The notes beneath the pieces were generated by a model. That model was not told the origin of the DNA. It saw nothing but the letters and a program-made list of their open reading frames with translations, and did no database searches. Of a DNA stretch of 6,362 nucleotides, positions 1-6,294 are shown in pieces (the stretch's first letter is position 1; every line of letters begins with the position of its first letter). Made by a program: the position numbers and the translations under genes. Origin of the DNA: an uncultured Lachnospiraceae bacterium (GTDB taxonomy: Bacteria; Bacillota; Clostridia; Lachnospirales; Lachnospiraceae); assembly GCA_902797565.1 (NCBI GenBank), contig CADBTO010000386.1:1-6362 (forward strand), given 5' to 3'.

Positions 1-30
1 AACGATGACCGGTTCCTGGAGCAGTTCTAA
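1..30 (+). CDS. pheS: Phenylalanyl-tRNA synthetase alpha subunit, C-terminal end only
   Basis: The first ten codons read NDDRFLEQF followed by TAA. This closely resembles the conserved C-terminus of bacterial PheS (an N-D-x-RFL-x-QF ending is typical). The next gene is pheT, the usual partner in a pheST operon, which supports the call. PheS is the catalytic subunit of the cytoplasmic alpha2-beta2 enzyme that charges tRNA-Phe. Only the tail is present, so no catalytic motif can be checked. The gap to pheT is 61 nt with no terminator-like hairpin, so the two are probably co-transcribed. Confidence 0.85.
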   Translation, partial: NDDRFLEQF

Positions 31-91
31 TTGGCGCGACGCGCAGTCGGAAAAACTCAAAATGATAAGCACACAAAGGAGTTCTTAAATC

Positions 92-2518
92 ATGAAAACC
101 TCACTGAAGTGGATACGTGCCCTGGTGGAGGGGCTGGATGCCTCGCCCCAGGAATATACGGACAGGATGACACTTTCCGGATCCAAGGTGGAATTTTTTG
201 AACAGCAGGATGCAGATCTGGACAAGATTGTGGTAGGAAAGATTGAAAGCATCGCACCTCATCCGGATGCGGACAAGTTGGTCATCTGCAGTGTAAACGC
301 GGGTACTGGTACGCCCATACAGATTGTAACAGGTGCACCGAATGTGTTTGAAGGCGCGGTCGTTCCTGTGGTACTGGATGGCGGCAGGGTGGCAGGCGGC
401 CACGATGGAAGCCGGACACCGGGCGGGATCAAAATCAAGAAGGGCAAGCTGCGCGGCGTGGAGTCCTTCGGTATGCTTTGTTCGATCGAGGAACTGGGCA
501 GCAGCCGGGATTTTTATCCGGAAGCGCCGGAGAACGGCATCTATATTTTCCCGGACAGCTTTGCGGACAAGGTGGGAGAGAACGCGGTCACTGTACTAGG
601 GCTGGATGACGTTGTGGTGGAGTATGAGATCACGTCCAACCGGGTGGATTGCTTTGGCGTCCTGGGTATCGCGCGGGAAGCAGCGGCGACGTTCCGTCTG
701 CCGTTCCGGCCGCCTGTGGTTCCGGAGACCGGGAACAGTGAAAATGTAAACGATTTCATTTCTGTGGAAGTGCAGAATCCGAAGCTTTGCAGCCGTTATA
801 CGGCGCGGGTCGTGAAAAATATCAAGCTTGCGCCTTCCCCGGAATGGATGCAGAGGCGCCTGGCGGCTCAGGGCATCCGTCCGATCAACAATATCGTGGA
901 CATTACGAATTATGTGATGGCGGAATACGGTCAGCCGATGCATGCCTATGACCTGGATACGATCGAGGAGCGGAAGATTATCGTGCGGAATGCCTCTGCC
1001 GGAGAAAAGTTTACAACGCTCGACGGGGAGGAACGGACACTCGATGAGACGATGCTGATGATCTGCGACGGGAAGAAGGCAGTGGGCATTGGCGGTATCA
1101 TGGGCGGTGAAAATTCGATGATCACCGAAAACGTCCAGACGATGCTTTTTGAAGCAGCCTGCTTTGACGGCGCGAATATCCGTGTTTCTGCGAAAAAGCT
1201 GGGGATGCGGACGGAGGCATCTTCGATCTTTGAGAAGGGGCTGGATCCGAACAACGCGATCCTTGCGATGAACCGTGCCTGCGCGCTCGTGGAAGAACTT
1301 GGGGCAGGGGAAGTTGTGGGCGGTGTTGTGGATGTCTATCCGGAGCAGAAAGAGGCGATCCGCCTGCCGTTTGAGCCGGAGAAGTACAACGCGATGCTGG
1401 GGACGGACATCCCGGAAGCAGAGATGCTCGCGTATTTCGATCGGCTGGAGATTGGGTATGATGAAGGAAAACGGGAGCTTTTCATTCCGACCTTCCGGCA
1501 GGACCTGCTGTCCTATGCGGATATTGCAGAGGAAGTGGCACGGTTTTACGGGTATGACCGGATCGGAACGTCCCTGCCTGCCGGAGCGGCAAAGGCGGGC
1601 GGCCGTTCCTTTGCGCGGGAGATCGAGATGGTGGCGGAGCAGTGCTTCGAATATGCCGGATTCTCCCAGGCATATCTGTATTCCTTTGAGAGCCCGAAGG
1701 TGTTCGACAAGCTGCGCATTCCGGCAGAGGATTCGCTGCGGCAGGCAATCGTGATCTCCAATCCGCTGGGAGAGGATTTCTCGATTATGCGTACCATCTC
1801 TTTGAACGGGATGCTGACGTCCCTGGCGACGAACGCAAACCGCCGGAACAAGGATGTACGGCTGTATGAGATCGGTAATATTTATCTTCCGAAGGCGCTT
1901 CCACTGACAGAACTTCCGGATGAACGGAAAATCCTGACGCTCGGAATGTACGGGGCAGGGGATTTCTTTGATCTGAAGGGCGTGCTGGAAGATTTCTTTG
2001 AGAAGATCGGCATGCAAAAGAAACGGATTTATGATCCGCAGAGCAATCGTCCGTACCTGCATCCCGGACGGCAGGCAAATGTCTTCTATGAAGGGAAGCA
2101 GGTTGCCTATCTGGGCGAGGTGCATCCGAAGACGGCGGCGGCATACGGGACGAACGAGCGGCTTTATGTGGCGGCGATCGACCTGCCTTCCGTGCTTCCG
2201 TTTGCATCGTTTGATAAGAAGTACAGCGGGATTGCGAATTTCCCTGCTGCGACCCGTGATATCTCGATGGTGGTGCCGGTCCGGGTTTCTGCCGGGGAGA
2301 TCGAGGCGGTCTTTGAGAACAAGGGCGGTGCCTATCTGGAAAGCTACAGGCTCTTCGACATCTACGAAGGGGCGCAGGTACTTTCCGGGCACAAGTCCAT
2401 GGCATATTCCCTGGTGTTCCGGGCAAAGGACCGGAACCTGGCAGAGGCAGACATCAGCTCTGCGATGGAGCGGATTCTGAAGGGGCTGTCTGCACTGGGG
2501 ATCTCGTTGAGGAGTTAG
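92..2518 (+). CDS. pheT: Phenylalanyl-tRNA synthetase beta subunit
   Basis: The 808-residue product is full length for bacterial PheT (about 800). It is the beta subunit of the alpha2-beta2 synthetase that attaches Phe to tRNA-Phe, and carries the editing site that removes mischarged Tyr. Domains seen in order: N-terminal helix; EMAP/OB-type tRNA-binding domain at about 40-150 (VGKIESIAPHPDADKL, IVTGAPN, KLRGVESFGMLCS); B3/B4 editing domain at about 225-395 (RPINNIVDITNYVM, GQPMHAYD, GIGGIMGG); B5 domain at about 423-492 (TFRQDLLSYADIAEEVARFYGYDR); synthetase-like core at about 495-700 (ISNPLGEDFSIMRTIS, RLYEIGNIY, LHPGRQA); and FDX-ACB anticodon-binding domain at about 714-808 (FPAATRDISMVV). 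The start is set by AAAGGAG at 75-81, ten nt upstream of the ATG. All expected domains are present and nothing looks broken. The SD of queA overlaps its stop codon. Confidence 0.98.
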   Translation: MKTSLKWIRALVEGLDASPQEYTDRMTLSGSKVEFFEQQDADLDKIVVGKIESIAPHPDADKLVICSVNAGTGTPIQIVTGAPNVFEGAVVPVVLDGGRVAGGHDGSRTPGGIKIKKGKLRGVESFGMLCSIEELGSSRDFYPEAPENGIYIFPDSFADKVGENAVTVLGLDDVVVEYEITSNRVDCFGVLGIAREAAATFRLPFRPPVVPETGNSENVNDFISVEVQNPKLCSRYTARVVKNIKLAPSPEWMQRRLAAQGIRPINNIVDITNYVMAEYGQPMHAYDLDTIEERKIIVRNASAGEKFTTLDGEERTLDETMLMICDGKKAVGIGGIMGGENSMITENVQTMLFEAACFDGANIRVSAKKLGMRTEASSIFEKGLDPNNAILAMNRACALVEELGAGEVVGGVVDVYPEQKEAIRLPFEPEKYNAMLGTDIPEAEMLAYFDRLEIGYDEGKRELFIPTFRQDLLSYADIAEEVARFYGYDRIGTSLPAGAAKAGGRSFAREIEMVAEQCFEYAGFSQAYLYSFESPKVFDKLRIPAEDSLRQAIVISNPLGEDFSIMRTISLNGMLTSLATNANRRNKDVRLYEIGNIYLPKALPLTELPDERKILTLGMYGAGDFFDLKGVLEDFFEKIGMQKKRIYDPQSNRPYLHPGRQANVFYEGKQVAYLGEVHPKTAAAYGTNERLYVAAIDLPSVLPFASFDKKYSGIANFPAATRDISMVVPVRVSAGEIEAVFENKGGAYLESYRLFDIYEGAQVLSGHKSMAYSLVFRAKDRNLAEADISSAMERILKGLSALGISLRS

Positions 2519-2527
2519 GAGTTTTTT

Positions 2528-3625
2528 ATGGATCATACTGGGAATCTGCGGCTGTCGTCGTATGATTACGACCTGCCGCAGGAGCTGATTGCCCAGGATC
2601 CCCTTTCTAATCGCAGTGATTCAAGACTTATGGTGATGGACAGGTACACAGGTACCTTCCATCATCATAATTTTTTTGATTTACCGGATTTTTTGCGGGA
2701 GGGGGATTGCCTGGTATTAAACAACACAAGGGTCATACCGGCGCGGCTGATCGGGAAACGGGAGGGCAGCGGCGGCAGGGCGGAGCTGCTCCTGCTCAAA
2801 AAGCTGGAGGATGGGTGCTGGGAAACGCTGGCAAAGCCGGGAAAACGTCTGAAAGCCGGCAGCCGGATTGATTTTGGGGATGGCACGCTTTTTGGAGAGG
2901 TACGGGAAGTCTGTCCGGATGGAAACCGGATTGTAGAATTCTTCTATGATATGGAAAAGTACCAGGTTTTTGAAGAGGTTCTGGATCAGTTGGGAGAAAT
3001 GCCGCTGCCGCCTTATATCACCCATACGCTGGAAGACCGGGAACGGTATCAGACGGTTTACGCGCGGGAAACGGGCTCTGCGGCAGCACCGACAGCCGGG
3101 CTGCATTTCACGCAGGAACTTTTATCCGATATTTCGAAGAAAGGCGTCACGGTCTGTGAGCTGACATTGCACGTGGGGCTTGGGACATTCCGTCCGGTGA
3201 AAGAGGAAAATCTGGAGAATCACCAGATGCACAGCGAATTCTACCAGGTTCCGGAAGAAACAGCTGCGAAGATCAACCAATGCCGGCAGGCCGGGGGGCG
3301 GGTCATTGCGGTTGGGACGACGACAACCCGGACTTTGGAGAGTGTAGCAGATGTTGATGGACGAATCAACCCAGGATCCGGCTGGACAGACATCTTTCTC
3401 TATCCCGGTTACCGCTTCAAAGCGGTAGATGGTTTATTAACCAACTTCCATCTGCCGAAGTCCACGCTGATCATGCTGGTATCTGCGTTTGCAGGCCGGG
3501 AGCATGTGCTGGCTGCCTATGCGGAAGCGGTGCGGCAGCGTTATCGGTTCTTCAGTTTCGGGGATGCGATGCTGCTGCTTCCGGGTGTGTTTGATGAGGG
3601 GGAGGTGCGCCATGTATCGGGATAG
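2528..3625 (+). CDS. queA: S-adenosylmethionine:tRNA ribosyltransferase-isomerase (queuosine synthesis)
   Basis: The 365-residue product transfers and isomerises the ribosyl group of S-adenosylmethionine onto 7-aminomethyl-7-deazaguanine at tRNA position 34. This forms epoxyqueuosine in GUN anticodons (Tyr, His, Asn, Asp); the enzyme is cytoplasmic. Family motifs: [17 protein letters not shown] at 20-36, [11 protein letters not shown] at 64-74, GEMPLPPYI at 156-164, [18 protein letters not shown] at 178-195, [11 protein letters not shown] at 214-224, TTTTRTLES at 264-272, [18 protein letters not shown] at 304-321 and [11 protein letters not shown] at 339-349. The start ATG has AGGAG at 2517-2521, which overlaps the pheT TAG. 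The family usually ends soon after FGDAM; here about 15 extra residues ([15 protein letters not shown]) follow, and this tail carries the lgt ribosome site and start. No other queuosine gene is in the window. Confidence 0.97.
   Translation: MDHTGNLRLSSYDYDLPQELIAQDPLSNRSDSRLMVMDRYTGTFHHHNFFDLPDFLREGDCLVLNNTRVIPARLIGKREGSGGRAELLLLKKLEDGCWETLAKPGKRLKAGSRIDFGDGTLFGEVREVCPDGNRIVEFFYDMEKYQVFEEVLDQLGEMPLPPYITHTLEDRERYQTVYARETGSAAAPTAGLHFTQELLSDISKKGVTVCELTLHVGLGTFRPVKEENLENHQMHSEFYQVPEETAAKINQCRQAGGRVIAVGTTTTRTLESVADVDGRINPGSGWTDIFLYPGYRFKAVDGLLTNFHLPKSTLIMLVSAFAGREHVLAAYAEAVRQRYRFFSFGDAMLLLPGVFDEGEVRHVSG
3601..3605 (+). promoter_or_regulatory. Ribosome binding site of lgt, inside queA
   Basis: GGAGG (within a longer GGGGGAGG) lies 6 nt before the ATG at 3612. 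It decides the lgt start: the frame is open upstream to an ATG at 3489, but the 41 extra residues there are only a shadow of queA and have no ribosome site. The location inside the last queA codons suggests translational coupling. Confidence 0.85.
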
Positions 3626-4484
3626 CATCGCCTTTCCGAACCTGCATATCGTATTTGAACATGTTGGCAAAAGATTCAACTTGCCGGGCGGCTTTACCAT
3701 CGCCTATTATGGCTGTGTCATTGCGCTGGGGATGTTCGTTGCATTCCAGTTTATCATGGCGGAAGCACGGCGGAAGGGGATGCCGCAGGAGGATGCCCAG
3801 GACATGTTCATCGGCGCGATCCTCTGCGGGATAGTTGGTGCAAGAATCTACTATGTGGCATTCAGTTGGGACGCGTACAAGGACGACTGGCTTTCGATTC
3901 TGAATATCCGCGGCGGGGGGCTTGCGATATACGGAGGCATTATCGGGGGCACGCTGGCTGTGTTTTGTATCTGCCTGAGAAAGAAGCGTTCGTTCCTGGA
4001 AAGTATGGACGTACTGATACCGGGGGTGCCGATCGGGCAGATTTTTGGCAGATGGGGAAACTTCTTCAATCGGGAGGCATTTGGTGGATACACGAATAAC
4101 CCTCTTGCGATGCGTCTGCCTGTGGAGGCAGTACGCAGCCGGTCAGATATTACGAAGGAGATGCTCGCGCATGCAAAAACGATAGACGGGCTGCAGTGCG
4201 TGCAGGTGCACCCGACCTTCCTCTATGAGTCTTTGTGGAATATCGGTGTGCTCTTCATCTTGTTGAAACTTGGAAAAAACAAGGCGTTTTCCGGGCAGCT
4301 GTTTTTTTTCTACCTGCTGCTCTATGGAGTGGGGCGGTTCCTGATCGAAGGGCTGCGGACGGACCAGCTGCTGCTCTGGGGGACCAGGCTCCCGGTATCC
4401 CAGCTGCTGGCTGCCGCCCTGGTTTTGGCCTCCGGACTTGCAATCCTGGTTTCGCGCCTGGTTTCGGGCGGGAAGCCGAAGTGA
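3612..4484 (+). CDS. lgt: Phosphatidylglycerol-prolipoprotein diacylglyceryl transferase
   Basis: This 290-residue integral membrane protein has the family's usual length. It transfers diacylglycerol from phosphatidylglycerol to the lipobox cysteine of prelipoproteins, the first step of lipoprotein maturation at the cytoplasmic membrane. Several hydrophobic segments are visible (about 28-50, 65-84, 103-122, 134-145, 208-221, 228-247, 262-284). The Lgt signature [14 protein letters not shown] is at 146-159, HPTFLYES at 200-207, and Y-G-x-G-R-x-x-x-E at 238-246. R147, Y238, R242 and E246 appear to match E. coli R143, Y235, R239 and E243 (by motif, not by computed alignment). At the site of E. 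coli His103 this protein has Tyr107 ([13 protein letters not shown]). A run of eight T at 4302-4309 encodes part of FFF. The gene overlaps queA by 14 nt. Its last six codons and stop form part of the first unit of a tandem repeat. Confidence 0.97.
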   Translation: MYRDSIAFPNLHIVFEHVGKRFNLPGGFTIAYYGCVIALGMFVAFQFIMAEARRKGMPQEDAQDMFIGAILCGIVGARIYYVAFSWDAYKDDWLSILNIRGGGLAIYGGIIGGTLAVFCICLRKKRSFLESMDVLIPGVPIGQIFGRWGNFFNREAFGGYTNNPLAMRLPVEAVRSRSDITKEMLAHAKTIDGLQCVQVHPTFLYESLWNIGVLFILLKLGKNKAFSGQLFFFYLLLYGVGRFLIEGLRTDQLLLWGTRLPVSQLLAAALVLASGLAILVSRLVSGGKPK

Positions 4485-4653
4485 AAGCCGGCGGGAGGCG
4501 GGCGGGGAACCCGAAGTGAAAGCCGGTGGGTGCCGGATGGGAGCCGAAGTGAAAGCCGGCGGGAGGCGGGAGACTGAAACGGATGCCATCGGGTACCGGA
4601 CGGGAAACTGAAGCAAAAACCGGATGGTAGCAGATGAAAAACGGTGGGCGGCC
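4467..4653 (+). repeat. Degenerate tandem repeat, about six units of 30-34 bp, starting in the lgt 3' end
   Basis: Units read by eye: 4467-4500, 4501-4534, 4535-4567, 4568-4597, 4598-4631 and a partial one at 4632-4653. The first three share an identical 16-base core, CCGAAGTGAAAGCCGG, at 4476-4491, 4511-4526 and 4544-4559. Later units keep only a TGAAA...CGG pattern. Unit 1 contains the last six lgt codons and the TGA stop, so units 2 and 3 carry copies of the stop codon with its surroundings. The units abut with no spacers. The + strand is purine- and G-rich. It is probably a non-coding 3' untranslated stretch that grew by slippage or unequal exchange; unit decay increases away from lgt. 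Confidence 0.85.
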
Positions 4654-4806
4654 GATTGGAAGCGCAGAATCTCTGCCCGGATCTTCCGCCGGGGTTGTGA
4701 ATCCGATAAATCGGAACGGATTTTCCGGATCTGACAGGCATATCCGGGAAAAGTTTCCCGAACGTATTTTTTGTGCAAACCTTCCAGAACATTTCTTTGA
4801 TGATAG
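4654..4806. other. Untranslated stretch between repeat array and terminator
   Basis: There is no credible gene here. Several short inverted repeats are present: CCCGG/CCGGG at 4676-4680 and 4689-4693, CCGAT/ATCGG around 4702-4713, and CGGGAAA/TTTCCCG at 4745-4751 and 4754-4760. The last is followed six nt later by six T (4767-4772), which could be a weak upstream termination or pause signal. The stretch is most simply the 3' untranslated end of the lgt message. Confidence 0.5.
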
Positions 4807-4844
4807 ATATAGGGGATGGAACGCGGAACCATCCCCTATATTTT
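4807..4844 (+). terminator. Intrinsic terminator of the pheST-queA-lgt unit
   Basis: A perfect 13-bp stem is formed by ATATAGGGGATGG (4807-4819) and CCATCCCCTATAT (4829-4841), with a 9-nt loop AACGCGGAA. It runs into TTTT and then GTGCTTTCT. The T-rich side is downstream on the + strand; the other side is not T-rich, so it should work for rightward transcription. It lies 322 nt after the lgt stop and separates that unit from the rsmH unit. Confidence 0.85.
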
Positions 4845-4882
4845 GTGCTTTCTGGGGGTTCTGTAAAATATTCTTAATGAGC

Positions 4883-4899
4883 TGTAACATGTTTGTAAC
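4883..4899 (+). promoter_or_regulatory. Direct repeat matching the WalR box (OmpR/PhoB-family operator candidate)
   Basis: TGTAAC at 4883-4888 and TGTAAC at 4894-4899 are separated by five bases. This fits the published WalR (YycF) consensus TGTWAH-N5-TGTWAH at every position. The 11-bp periodicity is general for OmpR/PhoB-family dimers, and CTGTAAC-N4-TTGTAAC also resembles a Pho box, so the family fits better than the individual regulator. It sits 431 nt before rsmH, the first gene of a likely cell-wall/division cluster, which suits WalR. The regulator gene is not in the window. Confidence 0.45.
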
Positions 4900-4921
4900 A
4901 AAAAATCATGACAAAAATGAT
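4893..4921 (+). promoter_or_regulatory. Candidate sigma-A promoter for rsmH
   Basis: TTGTAA (4893-4898, four of six to TTGACA), a 17-nt spacer and AATGAT (4916-4921, four of six to TATAAT) lie in the most AT-rich stretch of the window, just after the terminator. The -35 would overlap the second half of the direct repeat at 4883-4899, as at promoters activated by PhoB-type regulators. Transcription would start near 4928, giving a leader of about 400 nt. A weaker alternative is TTGAAT (4941-4946), 17 nt, TAATCT (4964-4969). Confidence 0.35.
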
Positions 4922-5091
4922 GAAAATCCTGTTTTGGGGGTTGAATTTTTGAAGTTGAAAGAGTAATCTATAGGACGTGGTGAATCGGAGAAATCTGACG
5001 GATCACAGAAACATGCATCCACGACTTCGGGAATCGTTGAATAAACCGTCAATGAATATTCCCGGAATCCTGATTACCGTTCGGGAGAAAG

Positions 5092-5123
5092 TCCAGGGAG
5101 ATCCAGGGAGGGAGATCCGGGAA
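5092..5123 (+). repeat. Short 10-bp tandem repeat in the rsmH leader
   Basis: TCCAGGGAG occurs at 5092-5100 and 5102-5110. A diverged third copy, TCCGGGAA, is at 5116-5123. The overlapping GGGAGATCC also occurs twice (5096-5104 and 5110-5118). The repeat is purine-rich and non-coding; no function is evident. Confidence 0.6.
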
Positions 5124-5312
5124 ATGGACGCGTGTACGTTTTGTGATGGGGAACCGGCAGATTTTTTCGGACCGGACCTGCGGTGGATGCCAGGCATTCC
5201 CATTTCTGCAGGTTCATTCTTTGGTCTGTTTGGACGTTGTTCCCGGATGGCTGGGCCAGGGCTTTCGGTATAGCGAGGCCTGGAACAAAGCACAGCATCT
5301 ATGGGGCAGAAT

Positions 5313-5318
5313 AAGGGG
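5313..5318 (+). promoter_or_regulatory. Ribosome binding site of rsmH
   Basis: AAGGGG lies 11 nt before the ATG at 5330. The spacing is slightly long, but this is the only purine-rich candidate, and the start is confirmed by the conserved RsmH N-terminus KHTSVLLNE that follows at once. Confidence 0.6.
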
Positions 5319-5329
5319 AAACGGTTTAC

Positions 5330-6271
5330 ATGGGAGAGTATAAGCATACGTCCGTTCTACTCAATGAGAGCATTGAAGCCTTGCATATTAAGAGTGACGG
5401 GTTCTATGTGGATGGCACTTTGGGAGGCGCCGGACACTCCAGTTTGATTGCGGAAAAACTCACTACAGGGAAGCTGATCGGCGTCGATCGGGATAGTGAG
5501 GCGATTCGTGCGGCCGAAAAACGGCTTGGAGCGTTTGGTGACCGGGTTTGTCTGGTAAAGGCGAATTACGGGGACCTGCCAGAGGTGCTGGATTCTTTAC
5601 ACACCGCCTTCGTGGACGGGATTCTGCTGGATCTGGGTGTTTCGTCGTATCAATTAGACAATGGAGAGAGGGGGTTTTCCTATATGCAGGAGGACGCCCC
5701 GCTTGATATGAGAATGGAGCAGGAAACAGGTATCACCGCAGGAGAAATTCGGGAGACGTATTCAAAAGACCAGCTGGAATTCCTTTTTCGTGAGTATGGG
5801 GAGGAAAAGTTTGCGAAACGGATTGCTGCTGGGATTGTAGCTGAACGGGAAAGGAGGGCCATAAAAAAGACAGGGGATTTGAATCGTGTGATTCGAGAGG
5901 CGATCCCGGCGGGGGCAGCCCGGCGGAAGGGACATCCTTCCAAGCGGGTTTTCCAGGCTTTGCGGATCGAAACGAACAGCGAGCTTTCGGTTCTGTCGGA
6001 GTGTCTGCCAAAGCTGATCGACCGTCTTTCAGATGGGGGGAGGCTTTGTTGTATCACGTTTCACTCACTGGAGGACAGGATCGTCAAAAACGCATTCAAG
6101 GCAGCACAGGATCCCTGTACCTGCCCGAAGGAGTTTCCCGTTTGTGTTTGCGGGAAGAAGTCCAAAGGGAAGGTGCTTGTAAAGAAACCGATCCTGCCAA
6201 GTGCCGCAGAATGCGAAGAAAATGCCAGAAGCCGCAGTGCGAAACTTCGGGTGTTTGAGCGTCGGTGGTAA
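5330..6271 (+). CDS. rsmH: 16S rRNA (cytosine(1402)-N4)-methyltransferase
   Basis: The 313-residue product (formerly MraW) methylates N4 of C1402 in the 16S rRNA decoding centre, using S-adenosylmethionine in the cytoplasm. Visible motifs: KHTSVLLNE at 5-13; SAM-binding YVDGTLGGAGHS at 26-37 and GVDRDSEAI at 51-59; DGILLDLGVSSYQLD at 96-110; GFSYMQEDAPLDMRM at 115-129; HPSKRVFQALRIETNSEL at 202-219; GGRLCCITFHSLEDRIVK at 236-253; and the cysteine-rich tail CTCPKEFPVCVCGKK at 263-277, ending RSAKLRVFERRW. Length and motifs are normal, with nothing broken. The gene is usually the second of the dcw cluster after mraZ; here it is preceded by a long non-coding stretch. A further reading frame starts 23 nt after its stop. 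Confidence 0.97.
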   Translation: MGEYKHTSVLLNESIEALHIKSDGFYVDGTLGGAGHSSLIAEKLTTGKLIGVDRDSEAIRAAEKRLGAFGDRVCLVKANYGDLPEVLDSLHTAFVDGILLDLGVSSYQLDNGERGFSYMQEDAPLDMRMEQETGITAGEIRETYSKDQLEFLFREYGEEKFAKRIAAGIVAERERRAIKKTGDLNRVIREAIPAGAARRKGHPSKRVFQALRIETNSELSVLSECLPKLIDRLSDGGRLCCITFHSLEDRIVKNAFKAAQDPCTCPKEFPVCVCGKKSKGKVLVKKPILPSAAECEENARSRSAKLRVFERRW

Positions 6272-6283
6272 AAACTTGCTGGC

Positions 6284-6291
6284 GAGGGGAG
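6284..6291 (+). promoter_or_regulatory. Ribosome binding site of the reading frame at 6295
   Basis: GAGGGGAG ends three nt before the ATG; counted from the GAGGGG core (6284-6289) the spacer is five nt. It supports 6295 as a real start despite the hairpin that follows. Confidence 0.5.
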
Positions 6292-6294
6292 TAT

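Larger units (their letters stand above)
4922..5329 (+). other. Long non-coding leader region before rsmH
   Basis: I see no gene with a ribosome site here. It is the place where mraZ usually lies, but no MraZ-like motif was found in any forward frame. Inverted repeats occur: CGGGAAT/ATTCCCG at 5028-5034 and 5058-5064; TCCCG/CGGGA at 5060-5064 and 5082-5086, sharing an arm with the first pair; CCTGC/GCAGG bracketing about 5178-5212; and CCAGG/CCTGG around 5256-5282. A short tandem repeat (TCCAGGGAG, twice, ten bases apart) is at 5092-5110. This may be a structured 5' leader or simply decayed intergenic sequence. Confidence 0.4.

Noticed and set aside
34..44. GCGCGACGCGC inverted repeat between pheS and pheT
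   Set aside because: The arms are separated by a single base so no stable hairpin with a loop forms, and no T-run follows. It is not a terminator.
596..2536. 646-codon open frame on the - strand opposite pheT
   Set aside because: It lies fully antisense to a complete conserved pheT. The peptide is rich in R, H, P and L with no recognisable motif. Long antisense frames are expected from the codon bias of the real gene.
3489..3611. 41-residue N-terminal extension of Lgt
   Set aside because: It is a frame-shifted shadow of queA, rich in C and R, and lacks a ribosome site. GGAGG before 3612 and the usual Lgt length favour the internal start.
4467..4653. CRISPR array
   Set aside because: The units abut with no unique spacers, decay progressively, include a coding end, and no cas gene is nearby.
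4807..4844. T-box riboswitch end
   Set aside because: ATGGAACGCGG resembles the T-box TGGNACCGCG, but the match is imperfect. There is no specifier stem upstream and no synthetase or amino-acid gene downstream. A plain terminator explains the hairpin.
4143..4890. Overlapping - strand frames of 229, 211 and 156 codons across the lgt end and the repeat array
   Set aside because: All three - frames are open there because the repeat has few stop trinucleotides in that orientation. The unit is not always a multiple of three, so the peptide repeat changes frame, and no ribosome site or family motif is seen.
4634..4966. 110-codon + strand frame
   Set aside because: It reads straight through the terminator hairpin and the promoter-like region, has no ribosome site, and its composition is not protein-like.
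4977..5273. 98-codon frame with a GTG start in the rsmH leader, considered as mraZ or a small gene
   Set aside because: AGGA is only one nt from the GTG, the peptide has no MraZ motif (no KGR or QGRI segments), and it is full of P, G and R as in random GC-rich sequence.
5143..5343. 66-codon frame overlapping the rsmH start
   Set aside because: It has no ribosome site, unlikely composition, and overlaps the well-supported rsmH start in another frame.
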